NCBI GenBank assembly: GCA_015227615.1
Contig: JAALGZ010000001.1
Span: 1-64,000 of the forward strand
DNA from: Labyrinthula sp. Ha
Taxonomy: Eukaryota > Sar > Bigyra > Labyrinthulida > Labyrinthulaceae
Direction: 5' to 3'
DNA: 64,000 nt
The notes beneath the pieces are model-generated. The model was not told the DNA's origin. It was given only the letters and a program-made list of their open reading frames with translations, and searched no databases. Below, one piece after another: positions 22,882-35,339 of this stretch; the stretch's first letter is position 1; each line of letters opens with the position of its first letter. Position numbers and translations under genes: made by a program.

Positions 22882-24079
22882 CTTATGACTCGATAAAATT
22901 CCCATGTGCATTTAAGGTAACTTCGACCCTCGGTTGCTTCTTGGATGGATAGCTGGAGCATGCTTATCTGGATCTCTTCATAAACCACGATTATCTTGTA
23001 AAACAGAACGATGAGCGACAGTAGAAGTAAAAAACTGGTGCAGGACATCTCGATATGATCAATAAAGGAACTTGAAACAATTTATTTGATATCAGGAACA
23101 CTGGATATGACGCACGACAATATCTCAATCTCTTTCATGATTTCTTGCGTGATTTGTTAATTTCGATTTGGATTATTCACAAATTTTGGGAAATCGCTAT
23201 TTTGGGAAACCAATATTTGGAGAGATCATATGCAATAAATGAGTACAACGGGAAAACTATCGAGATCGCACCAACAGCGTCCCGAGATCCCGATATCCAG
23301 TTTAGTCTAGTGACAGTAGGAGCACGAGACGGGAAGCTTCCCTAGTGAGCGGCGGACCGGCATCGGACCCTAAGATAAACGCATAGGCGGATTTGCAGAT
23401 GTAGTACCTTACTCCCACCTTAACTATTAACTATTAACTGTTAAAGAGTAAAACTACTATCAGGTATTTTTCTATAGTTTATTCTGTTTGTGTACGTCAA
23501 AATGAAGCGAATATAGAGCTAAAAACGCTAAATGTACCATTTTTTATTCTGCTATTTCTTTATTTCTATTTGACTATTTAATGGACTTGAAGTAGGTTTC
23601 TCTACTTTTTAACATGCTGTTGTTTCACTTCTAGATAGAAATATTCTATCTTTTACATATATCACTTGAATTTGAGCACCTTATTTCTGTATTTGGATAT
23701 TCATGGATGGCCTCATTAAGTTAGATTAATAATATTTTTAGTATTTGTTAATCATGCCTGGGATTATTCGGCTAGCATCAGATTAGAACGTTTTCTGAAC
23801 AATTTAATGCTTAGTATATATATCAATGAATGTAGGTGTTAATGTTCACAATTCGATCAATCTTCGCCATTAACATCTTTTTATGTAGTCAGGTAGTTCA
23901 AAAAGTTTTGAAAAGTATGAACTGGATTAAATTCAGTGACTTCAGAGTCAGGGATGATGATAATGAACTAATGAGCTATATATATGTTGAGCTTTGAAAA
24001 CTAAAAGGTGACTATTTCTACCTTTTAAAAAAATACCTCACTTTCGAGTGTATAGTTTCCCAGGGGATGAGGGCATACA
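22882..24079. other. LINE 3' flank and featureless region
   Basis: 22882-23400 is less AT-rich than the surroundings and may be LINE 3' UTR or another old element. It includes a GC-rich stretch at 23340-23380. From 23400 on it is AT-rich with no supported gene. Confidence 0.4.
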
Positions 24080-27000
24080 GAAACAGTGATTTAAGTGTAT
24101 TTCTGTAAATGTCAATGGTCTTACCCTATGTAAACTCAATTTTATATTTAAACTTATCCACAACGCAAAAAAAACAGAAATCATATTTCTTCAAAAAGAA
24201 CAATGGGAAATGAACAAGACAATCCAGGAAGAAGAAAAAGTCAACCAAGATTTAAGCTGACTGGAATTTATTGTAAATTTTTCTCAGCACTCTAACAACC
24301 CTTCAAAAAAATATACGGGAAGAACTTCAATATTTATTGATTGTATTATCAAAAGAGCTCCCAGAGAAAGAGCCCAATTCAAATGAACCCTTAGCTGTTC
24401 TAGTAGAAGTTTTGCTAACGGAACATGACTTCTTACTAGAAAATCTCAATCTAGCTACCACAGACTACAGAATAACTATTGGAAGTAAGGTTCACAAGGT
24501 CATAATTCGTATTTCCCATGGGAATCCAGTTTAGTTCATTTAAAATTAATTTTCTTCTTATAAAATATTCATCTGCTATTTATGGGTTTAAGCGCTGATT
24601 AGATATCCTAGAGAGTGTTTGGACATAGAAGAAACTCGGAAATATAGCTACTGAATTATAACTTTCTGAAATTTACTCAACAAGACATTCTCACTTATGG
24701 AAGAATCTACTAAGAGCTTTTTCAAATCCACGAATAACCATGAACTTGCAAAACAACATGACGATGTGTTTTTTAAAATGTCTATAAACCAAGTTCATTT
24801 CTGGGAAAGACCATCTTGAATCAACCAAACTAGCTCCAAAGATATATGAGAAACTTATCGCTCAAAAACCCACAAGATTGCCAGAGATTTATAATCCTGT
24901 AAAACAGTAGGACTGTCTACCACATATTCAAACTTCTGGTTCACTGGAAGAAAATAAAGCTAGGACCAAGAAAATCCGATACAACACAAAACAAGATTTC
25001 AGAGCCTTCTTTCAGAGTGTAACAGCAGAAATACAGCAATATTGCCTAAGTTAAACAGTAGAAGAACATAAAAAATTACCCAGCTATTAAATCTAATAAA
25101 ATAATATACTGTCCCAATGTAACCAAGTGAAGCTGGAATTATTAACAAACATTCGGGACAGTGGGGAAATATATAGAAAACTAAGAACAGCCTTATATAC
25201 CATTAGCTGAAATATTTAAAGATATAATTGAGCAATAATGTCGATCACTGCTTGATCCAGATACCTAGAATGGACTGATACACAACCATCTTAGCTTGGA
25301 CAAGATAAACTCATTTTTTAAATCCCTATAAAGCAATAAAGCACCTGGGGAAGACAAAATAAATAATGAAATACCCAAAGCCTCAGAAGTAGTTTAGAAA
25401 TTTGCAACCCAAGCTATCCAAAACATCGTTAGAGCATGCCAAATATCATAAAGAGCCAAAGAAAAACTTTGTTATTGAAAGATAAACCGTAACTATAAAA
25501 AATGATCAGTCAATGACCCTAGCTCGTGTCATCCTCGTTGTTTTACTTAACAACATCTTTAAGTTCCTCGCAGATACTATTAACAGCGCATTAAAACCAA
25601 CTATCCAGGTGCTTTCGACATATCTAACTGTATTCAGAGAAATTAGGTTAACTGCTAATAAAATCAAAATACAGCAAAAAGTCATCAGCAAAGTCTTGAA
25701 GGGGAATGTTAAACTCAAGCTCCTATTCATTGATTTTAGAAAAATATTTGACAGCATTGGGCATGACTTTATTCAACTCCTACTACTTGGACATTATTTT
25801 CCTAAAATGATATGGAAGATACTAAGAATTATGTACAACTTGGCAACAGTCAAAGAAGCAGGGCAGAATGAACCTTCAAAATCAGTTAATTTTTTACGCA
25901 GAGCCTTTCAAGGAGACTCGTTATCTCCAATTATATTTATCCCCGCCTCAACTATATTAAAAACGCACCCTACATAGCATAATCTGCAACCTAAAGGTTG
26001 AGAACAGGAAATATAATTATATTGCCTTTTCTGGCGACTTTGTTGCTATTTGTATGGAGGATGAACACATAGTCATCTTCGTTTCACAAATACAAAAGAT
26101 AAAAATATCTCTGGACTTCAAACAAATATTAAAAAGACAAAGACACCGTTTACTGATCTAAGCTTCGAAGTTTCTAACAAGGTACCAGAGCAGTGCATAA
26201 AAAATATTCTGTGAGAATCATTTTGTTTAAAGTTGATCAGATGCTTCGGTAATCAGTGGTCGATCAAATACCGTCAATGTTCAAGATTTTGCAATGAAAT
26301 GGCAAATAGGAGGCAGCCTTGATCTCTGGCACTGAACCACACAGAAAAGAAAATACGACCGAGGGAACAACCTCAAGCAAATTCAGTACGGATAAACGGG
26401 AAAGAAACGTGACCTGTAAAGAGTTATCTTTATCTTGGAGCAAGACTCAACATCACTGGTATAGATCCTCTTACTTTGGAGCATAAAATAAATGCTTGTC
26501 GCGAAAGGCTAAAGAAATATTAAGATCTTCTTTCGTTTGCTTCAATACAAAAGAAAGTAAAGGTGAATATCATAATAGTTACTTTTCTTGTATAATTATT
26601 CTACAACGTTGAAAAGTGGGCCCTAAATAATATCCTTATCGCCAAACTGAACTCGCCCTTTAGAAATATCAAGAAAGTGGTTTGAAATATTCAAGTCAAT
26701 AAGTTTAGGATGGAAACAGAAAATTTCAACGCTTTGGAAGTTTTCAAACAGCTGTCCAGAAATATGATAAATAAACAGAAAAAATCCTGGATAAGGACGG
26801 GGCCCAACTAAGAGAATATATCCAGCAATATTCAACTCCTTCGAAGAAACTCAAAAATGTAACATATGGAGAGGAGTTAGATATCATATAGTTCGTAGAT
26901 ACACTAACTGGTCCAGAACATAAGCCGACTTGAGACACTTCTCAAGCATGAAGAGCAGTCTTAACTTCACTATTTCCAAGCTTTAAACCAACCGAAGCCC

Positions 27001-27650
27001 ATTCGTCCTCATCTTCCAACTCGCCAGGGAACTCTGAAAGGAGCCCACTTCCTATCCCCCGAAAGCTTCTAAGCTCCACCACAAAGGATTAAACTTGCAA
27101 CAATACAGCGCATGTCCAACAGCAGGAATAAAATTCTGGAAGCTCTCAAATATATAAATATCAAATTCTAGATATAAGTGGTGAACCACATAGCTTGAAA
27201 CAACAAAGGAGAGAATCCTGAGAAATACTCAACAGCGAAAATACTACTAAAACATTTTCGAACTTAGCCGAAAGTTACAACATAATGTGCAAATCTAGTC
27301 AGATGTCACCAAGAAATCCTTCTCATACCCATTCAAAGAACAATAACTCTTTTCCGTCATACATATAGCTAGCCTTGAACGTATGGAGCAAGATATATCT
27401 GACCAGCAAAACTAACTCAAAACCACCAAAAACATGAGAAGAAGTCAGGAAGAAGAAACCTCTTGACATTCATAATCTAAACATACTGAAAGGGCAGCGC
27501 CCTTTCATCAGTTTATATCACTTATATATCGCATTGCGTCCATAATCCAAAGAACCCAACCTTATCTCTGGAAAACCAGATTCCAATGTCATCAAGACGC
27601 AAAAAGTTTACAAGCTACTGGACCAAATCAGTCATCAATATCAATAACAT
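24080..27650 (+). mobile_element. Heavily decayed LINE retrotransposon
   Basis: Translation in shifting plus frames recovers the same order as the LINE at 19.7 kb. There is an endonuclease start (SVNVNGLTLCKL, then IIFLQKEQ near 24110-24200) and an NAPGEDKINNE-like RT entry near 25340. The palm follows (LLFIDFRKIFDS and FQGDSLSPIIF, 25513-25977). The catalytic box is ruined: the site of FADD reads SGDF near 26035. Remnants of the finger region and of the thumb (YLGARLNITGIDP-like, near 26435-26470) come next. Numerous stops and indels place it as much older than the 19.7-kb copy. Both ends are approximate; coding-like remnants extend to about 27600. Confidence 0.75.
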
Positions 27651-28363
27651 TCCTTTGATCACCGTGTGGTTTTACAAGATACATGAACTTTTTTATTTTA
27701 TTTCAATCTTAGACATTGGTGCATTTTGTGGTTTGATTATAGTAAGAGTCAGAAAATATTTTATTTTGGGGATGGTTCAATCCTCTACCTAACATTACAG
27801 AAGCCTGACCTAGCAGACCAAGTACATCTCTTGATTCTATCTTTACTATGTTAATTATTTTTAGTGCCTGGTCAACTGTTATTGAAGCAAATACAAGGAT
27901 AATTCACTTGATCCATAAAAAACATAACTGCAGAAGAAAGTTCCATAGCACTGCGTGATACCATATATTTAAGTAAGTGTAGTAACATGGTCGTCTTAGG
28001 CAAACCACTGCCTTAGGACTATCCCAATTACCTCCTTATTTCATCATAATTATACGTATTAAGGGTGCGAACTCACAGTTTCTGGCTATAGCTTTGGTAT
28101 CAGTTGGCATTCTTAGGAAATTTTCATGTTATATCGGATAACAATATATTTGGGCTTCGTTGTAAAAGTTAGAATGACACTAAAATGATGTTTTATCAAT
28201 CACTCTTTGCCTATTCTCGATAGTTTGTTTCAAAATGGTGCTTCTTGAAGACTATACCGAGACTATTGATAACTCCTCAACTCACTTCCAATTATAATTT
28301 ATACAAATAACAAATATAATAATTGCAAATAAAAGAGGAAAAAAGAATAATAAAAAATAAAAT
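27651..28363. other. Intergenic region before member C
   Basis: No supported ORF. The last 80 bases before the ATG at 28364 are almost pure A/T, as upstream of the other family genes. Confidence 0.5.
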
Positions 28364-29176
28364 ATGCCACCAACTTTGCACAACCTAGTTACATCTATTG
28401 TAAATGAACCAGAGTTCACTATTACTACCTTTAAGGAAGAACTGGAGAATAAGTTGCGAGATGACAATGCGGAGGATTATTACGGGGATGAAGGCGCTCC
28501 GGATGTTGATGTCGTGATGAACCAGGTCTTCGATCAGTCCTTTTGCAGAGATTTAACCAAGGAGCAATTAAACGTTGTTTTACTTGGTGTTATATCAATT
28601 TCAATAGAAAAGAGCATCTATATCAGGTCTAAACACTCCCAATCTGTTATTCTCGTTTGGCTTGCGCACCTCGTTGGAAGAATTAGTTCTTGCGACAGCT
28701 ATACTACAGTTAGAACAAACTTGCATAAGTTCATTTGTTCCTTAACTACTGTTCTTGGAACAACAGAAGATGCTCGACTTGCTGCTGGAGCTGTAGCAAA
28801 GACAGCTACAGGAAGTTCAACGGTAACTCATCAGCTTCAAGATGCTGCAGCACCTGATGCTACTATAGAAAATGAAGCAACTGAAGAACTACATCCTATG
28901 CTTTTCATCCAAACAGTAGGAGAATATCTTCATGAACCAGTTGCGCCAGCCGTACCTGGACACCTGGGTGAATACATTAACGAACTTGATGGATTTGGTT
29001 ATTCAGCGACTGCATCCCATACACATATTCCGTTTTGGGAATTTTTGGAGAATAGAACAAGACCCACTAAAAAACTAGATGGAGGTTTAGCACGGGGAGA
29101 GTTTGGGACAGAAGCTATATTTGATATTATGCTCGAGATTTTAATATCAGTGAAGGATGCTGAAGGTATTGTTTAA
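28364..29176 (+). CDS. Unrecognised family protein, member C (270 aa)
   Basis: Intact ORF from ATG. The family signature spans about residues 56-107: FDQSF, a conserved Leu, LNVVLLGVIS, then SQSVILVWLAHLVGR. An acidic stretch (DDNAEDYYGDEG) sits before the signature, at the place of the acidic loop in members B and D. After it comes an Ala/Thr-rich linker (about 124-152), then a second half with little visible similarity to the other members. No signal peptide or clear transmembrane helix. No kinase gene lies next to it. Function unknown; membership rests on the signature and on similar length. Confidence 0.7.
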   Translation: MPPTLHNLVTSIVNEPEFTITTFKEELENKLRDDNAEDYYGDEGAPDVDVVMNQVFDQSFCRDLTKEQLNVVLLGVISISIEKSIYIRSKHSQSVILVWLAHLVGRISSCDSYTTVRTNLHKFICSLTTVLGTTEDARLAAGAVAKTATGSSTVTHQLQDAAAPDATIENEATEELHPMLFIQTVGEYLHEPVAPAVPGHLGEYINELDGFGYSATASHTHIPFWEFLENRTRPTKKLDGGLARGEFGTEAIFDIMLEILISVKDAEGIV

Positions 29177-32100
29177 AAATATTTTTTTGTCAATAATATT
29201 AAATACTTATCTAAAAACTTCTTATTGACCTATTCACAAGAAGTACATGAACTTTTGGAAGAATGTTGAAACTACTCCGGAAAGTAACTTCAACCATAAG
29301 AGAATAGTGACACTCTGTAAAAGACAACGAGTTGGCTACACTCTCAGCTATGAAGCAGCATTAAAATGTTGTGTTCCTGATTTGCTATTTTCGGCGGATG
29401 AACTATCAATTTGGTGAGCCTTTAAAAAACTTGATGCATAAAACTTCTACACACGTTTTTAAACTCAACTCAACTTCTTTTTTCTTGTCAAATTAAGAGT
29501 TCTGCCAATGTTCCACTTATTCTTGAAATTACCAATTTTCCAGCAGAGTTTCAGCTAGCAGTTAGTTTCTGAAGTTTACTTTTATCAAGAGCTTTCCTAT
29601 CTTCCTAATAATATTTTCAACAGTTTCAATTATAATTGAATTAAGAAATACCAATTATAATTATGGAACCCAATATATAACAAATATTTTATAGAACCCG
29701 ACGCTTAGTTTTAGTGCTTGTCATCCTATAATATTAGTTACACCCCTGGTTTTCTAGTGCATGATACTCTGTGCAAAAGGGGAGGCGACATACCCAGTGT
29801 AGTCCTGCCAAGGCTATACATACATATATATATTGAATATGTTAATACTGTGTTTTAAAAAAGATATTTATAAGTAGAAAAGAACTTTGTTACTATGACA
29901 TGTATCTTTTTATTTCATCTATGCTGCTTTTTAAAGCTAGCTTAGCAAGGTTACAAGCACTTTCAACATGAAATAATTTCTTTATTCTGTTACTAGGTAT
30001 AATTACGTAAGTAGATTTAATGTCAACAGAAATTTTTTTTATTTTTTGTTTATACTATAGGAGCTGAAAAATGGCACAGGTATGATAAAGTGATATCTTC
30101 ATGCTAATGATGTTTGTGAGAAGATCGAATATTTGGCAAATATCTGCTGTTTTTTCTATATTTACTTCAGTATTCTCTTTGGGCAGAAGAAGAATCGAAA
30201 GAGAAACGGCTTTTTAGCTTTATTATCCTAATACAAAAACATCAAAAACTATAGTTGTAACTTTTAGCATTGAAATAAATCTGGCAAAGTTCACATTGAG
30301 CTCAGGCTTTCTAAGGATATCATGAGCATTCGCCTAATTATCTATGCCTTTTTTAAGGGTTTATAACTTGCTACTCTCAATACTACTTAAATATTTATTT
30401 TGAAATATATCCTTGGAAATTATTTTCTCCCAAACAAATTAGATATTGAAGGTATCCAGTATTATTGGAAGGGGTTATTGTGAACATTATGATATTGTTG
30501 TGTATATTGGTACTCCTTTGTGAATATTATGTTACTGTAGTTCTTAAGCGATTTTTTTTATTATGAGATATAATTGAGGTAGAAAATATAGAAAAAGCAC
30601 TTGTTTCAAGACCAAGAATGAATAAAGATAGTAAAATAACATGATTTTTATACTAAATATATTGCAATTTAGTCTCAGTGAGTGTTATTTTTTTTTGTTG
30701 TAACAATTTCCTTTGTTGTAAAGGTGTCATACTCTTTACACAATATACTCGCATATTTTAACATTGTCTATTAGAATTCCATTTGTACTGTTAAAAAGTA
30801 TGTGGAACTCTTGAATATTATAGTAGATATCAATCAACATTCGTTCTGTTAGTCCTGCATTGATATGTATCAGTGACTAACGTGTATCTGTATTATAGTT
30901 TGGTTCAAACACTGGCCACTTGAAATAATTAGCTCGTATTGAAACTGGTCGCGATAATTTGGGCACTTGTAATAGCCGTTTGCAATATAGCATTACTGTT
31001 TATATTAACCGCTAACCGTAGTTCAGGAAAAAGAGAAAAAATTACTTTTATTTGATTCCGAACGTTATTTTGACAATAACAAGTTATTTACAGACAAGCA
31101 GGGTTACTAAATACTGTATTCTATATCTTTGCATCCTATTCGCACAAATTTTACTATTTACTCGTTTACTTTTTACTTTTTATTTTACCTTTACTCCATT
31201 CTATTTCTGTTCCACATTTATCCTAGCGTTTCCATACCTTATACACTCAATGGAACGGTTACTCTTTAAATAAGGTGAATTTCCCCTTAGTTTTCCAGGC
31301 TATGAGAAGCCATGAAAACCTCAATATTTTCCAATTAGATATATTTATCTTTGGTGTAAGCTCTTCACTTCTTTCCAATATCTTCAAGTTGAATGACGAA
31401 ATTTGAAGGCTTTTTGCCTGAATGATGAAAAGAAGAAAACCCAGACCTTTGTGACATATTCTTTTATAGTATTTATATTTTAGTTTATTTCCTTAGAAAT
31501 TAAAATACTGAAGGTTTTTGTGAGAAGAATACTGATAATTTAGCACAGAACTTGGAAATTGTTGAGGGTAAAACAATTTGGTTTTACTATGGAAATTCTT
31601 TCCTAATATTGGCGTAGAAGCTGGAAGACAAGAGGCCAAGTATAGGGAGGCTCTTGGAAACAAGTTTCTACATAGTTTGGATAAGCTAATAGACTATTTA
31701 AGCCATTCAACACCATAGTTTATCAAAGCAATTAAATTAAACAATGGAAAAGGTATCTGGCGTACTAAAATATTTCTACAAGAAGAAAAATACTAATATT
31801 AGTTAGTAATCTGATAAGGCTAAACTATTTTTTCCTGTTGAGCAAGAAAATGAAGTTGAATATACGAGAGCTGATGGTTTGAAGGAATTTCCGACATTTA
31901 TTTATCGTTTCACTTAGCGATACATTTATTCGAATGAAGAGTTAAGCACATCCTTAAAAATATCGAGCTTATGCAGCAAGGAAAGAAAAGAAAACTGATC
32001 CTGAGATTTTTCAAAGCGGCTTATATTTCTTCTTATATAAAGGACCAGTCATTTTAGATGTTGCTGAAAGCTAGAGAGTACAAGCTTTTTTTGGAAACAT

Positions 32101-33270
32101 CTATAAAGAGGAAATGGTGCAGTAATTATTCATTATAAATAGAAATTGGGAAGAGTTCTTTATTCACAGGGTTTATTCCCTCATGAATATAGTTTGCGCT
32201 TTAGCTTTAAGTAGTTTAATTTTAGCGTTTATATATTTATATATACATTCTGAGGTTTTGGTAGAAGTAATAATTTTATTTGATTTCATATTGATAATCA
32301 TAGTACATCTACTAGGTCTAGACAATAAGTTTGAATTTGTGAATTAAAAGTTTACTTTTCACCAAACTGCTTGTGAAAGTAAAAAAGAAGGTACTAACTA
32401 AAACTTAAAACTTAAACTTGCTCTAACAGTGCTTCTTCTTGGTCCTGTTTGTCCTCAAAGGACACGAATATATGTCCTCTTTAGACTCGATATTCGTCTT
32501 AGACGTTGTTTGAACATATTTTCTAATGTGTGCTAAGACATGCTATATTGTCGTTTAAAAATTGTAATGGAAAGACTTAAGCATTAATGATCTAACACAT
32601 GCCCTCTGATTAATTATTTCCAAAGGTTAACCCAGAAATCAAGTTTATCCTTGCACATTTGTTTTTTTGAGTAGTTCATCTATAAAGGAAATAGAACGCG
32701 GTCTTAACAATGAACATATCGACTCCACCAATTAAGTTCTCATCCATTGGTTTTATCCATTTTCTTTCTTTCCACAAACACTTAAATTTTGAAACTCAAA
32801 AAACTAAAAACTTGAAAATTCAAACGAGGTTTGGTAAATGGGTTTTGGGCCATATGGCCAAAATTCAAATAATATTCATGATATTATCATAAGAAACTCA
32901 AATTTCATTTGAGGAAACTCAAAATTTCAAAAAAAATATCAAAATTTAAAAATTTTAATAATATTATTTAAGTATCGATATTATTTCCTCAAAGAATATC
33001 CTTAATACTAATGTTAGCTTGCCGTTAGCTTATATTAGTCTTGTTATGATAGAGATGTCTAATCCATTGCCAATGACAACTAGTATCCTATATCGGTACA
33101 AAATGGAATACACGATTAAACATTAAGTTTAATACATCATCAATTATCATCATTTTAATACAACATTTCACACTGAATTTATACTATATATTTAGTGTTC
33201 GAATAGGACAGAGATATTGATTATTCTTAAAAGAAAAGGTAAACTTCTTTTTGTAGATAAAACAAGCAGA
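29177..33270. other. 4-kb gene-poor region
   Basis: No convincing gene. A GC-rich island of about 75 bp at 29740-29815 stands out. At 31560-31760 a frame with few stops is readable but breaks down on both sides. The last 400 bp before 33271 contain A/T tracts with the repeated motif CTCAAAWTTTCA (32887-32960). Confidence 0.5.
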
Positions 33271-34296
33271 ATGCAATGTTGTAATAAATGCAAATCCTCT
33301 CGATCAAACAATAAACCAGAAAACAGAGCTTCTTTTAAGTTTAACTGCTGCCCAGGAACCAAAACTGAAGCAATGGAGTATGAAGAGGAGATACAGTTCA
33401 AAGAGTTCGAAAAAAAGTGGGCAGATCATGCTCTATTTCACGACCCCACTGGATGGGATCCAAAAAAATTTCGATATTGCGACAGAGAGGAACTATATCG
33501 TCTTGATCCTCGTAAAGCGAAACTGAAAAACTTGATATCTTGTGTTTTTGCAGTTCTTGCACTGTTCTTTCTCATCATAACAATTCAAGACACAGATGAA
33601 AACTTTGTTGAAGAGAAGATCCAATGTAGGGTAACCTCTTCTTCTGAGTTTGAAAACACAGGTACTTCCTTATCACTAATTTGTTATTTTCGACTTGTAG
33701 TTTCCTTTTTATCACCTATATTTCTTGGACCTTTTATTGCTGAGAGGTTCTCTTTATTTGCCGTTACGTTCTTGTCCCACCTTGATAGGAAAGTATCTAT
33801 TCCGCTATCTAATGGAACTTATGTAGGGGTTGGATGGATGCTTAATGAAGTTCTTACTGGTTTTTTTCTTGCAAGGTTGGTTAATGGGATAGTTTTTTTT
33901 TGGAATGCACAAAAACATTTGCCATATGATGTGCTTGGGAAGAGGAAAGTCTATACAGAATTCATTAAGGCATTTTTTTTTTATGCGGTTGGAGACTTCC
34001 TACTGTGCGGATCTCTTTTGGTTCTTAGTTTTTTCTTAATAATCATTCAAGACTCAGCTGAAGGTATCTTTGTGAACTTTGTTGCTCTACAAGGTCTTGT
34101 AGTATTTAGCGATGATTTTATCAGAAGAGCGTTCTTTAGTAGAAGAACCTTAGGTAGTACTTTGGAGAATTTTGTATGGGACAATCCTGAGGCAACTATT
34201 CCAGTCTATTACCCTTTGAGAGAGCTTAGGAGACTTAAGCGCCAAACTTATAAAGGTTTTCAAGATGCGAATCTAAACAAACTGATAGCAGCTTAA
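33271..34296 (+). CDS. Multi-pass membrane protein, unknown family (341 aa)
   Basis: The first ATG of the frame is at 33271. The N-terminus is rich in Cys (CC at 3-4, C at 7, CC at 26-27) and basic residues, so it may bind metal or be palmitoylated. A charged cytosolic-looking segment runs to about residue 86. Hydrophobic segments lie at about 87-106, 135-157, 160-170, 192-212, 234-260 and 264-280, suggesting four to six membrane spans. The pattern FFLII.IQD occurs at the end of the first span and again near 254-261, hinting at an internal duplication. The C-terminus is basic (LRELRRLKRQ). No transporter or channel motif is recognised. Intact and intron-free. Confidence 0.7.
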   Translation: MQCCNKCKSSRSNNKPENRASFKFNCCPGTKTEAMEYEEEIQFKEFEKKWADHALFHDPTGWDPKKFRYCDREELYRLDPRKAKLKNLISCVFAVLALFFLIITIQDTDENFVEEKIQCRVTSSSEFENTGTSLSLICYFRLVVSFLSPIFLGPFIAERFSLFAVTFLSHLDRKVSIPLSNGTYVGVGWMLNEVLTGFFLARLVNGIVFFWNAQKHLPYDVLGKRKVYTEFIKAFFFYAVGDFLLCGSLLVLSFFLIIIQDSAEGIFVNFVALQGLVVFSDDFIRRAFFSRRTLGSTLENFVWDNPEATIPVYYPLRELRRLKRQTYKGFQDANLNKLIAA

Positions 34297-35339
34297 CTTT
34301 TAAGAGTAAAGGAAGAGTTGTTTTTCATCAATATTCTGCTTAGGACAGTATAATACTCAGGCGATGAATCAAATGTGTAAATTTACATATGTGGTTGAGC
34401 CTAGGTGTCACAATTCAGAAGAGAACATTATCTAGAGTATTCAAGCCAAATCTTCCAAGCAAAGGACAATGCTGCGTGCTAAATTGTTGAAATAGTTTTA
34501 CAAGAAAATTTTCACTAGAATGTGGTCATTTACGAGCGAAGTAATTAAAAATATTATATTTAAACCCATAGAAGGCTCCTGATGTGTCGTAGTTTAAAGT
34601 TTTGAACGTAGATATCAGCGACAAATAAAAAATGTTGTAATATGATATACCTAGTTATAGATAGAGTTTTCTTAATATCAGTTGAGCGTTCTTCCAGTAG
34701 AGTATATTGAGGTTTTCCGTCCTTGTACTAACTTAAAAAAGACGAGCACTATTGGAATCCAAAAGAATATAGAGAAAGACAGGTTTCTAATGTAACTTCC
34801 ATCGCAAGTAGTTGAATACAAGTCTAATAAATCGTTATGTAAACAGTAAAGCTTTTATATTAAACTTTTAAACTTAATATACCACCAATAACGGCTAAGC
34901 TTTTCACGATTCCCCATAAAACGGTAATAGAATGACATGTCATATTGTACTTTCACGAGCTATCGCAACCAAACCTAAAAACGGTTCCTAAATATATCTA
35001 GTCCTTTTATTCACCAATATCCTCATCAGTCGGAAATGAAGTGACTTCTTTGGTTCTCAAAATTCTCAAAACAAGTAGAACTGTTTCGTTTGCACAAATG
35101 AATTGCCTGAACAGTTATAACAGGATTATCTATATTTCAACGGATGTATTACAAAAACTAGTTTGACACATTGTCCATTTAAGAGAGAACTCACAGAAGT
35201 TACCTAATAATGTTTGGGTGCAAGCAATTAGCCTGAGTTTTATCCCGATTTTTTTTGAGGTGGATCATTTACAACTAAAGAATTATTTTTTGGGTTATTT
35301 ACCTCAATTTTGTGTGATAAACAAGATGATAAAACGTGA
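34297..35339. other. Intergenic region
   Basis: AT-rich with no supported ORF. The right end merges into the degraded 5' part of the gypsy-like element. Confidence 0.4.

Noticed and set aside
31052-31273. 73-codon hydrophobic ORF
   Set aside because: TTG start and a Phe/Leu-rich composition as expected from T-rich DNA.
31560-32110. Stretch readable as a broken protein in plus frames
   Set aside because: Too many stops and no motif; it may be chance in mixed-composition DNA.
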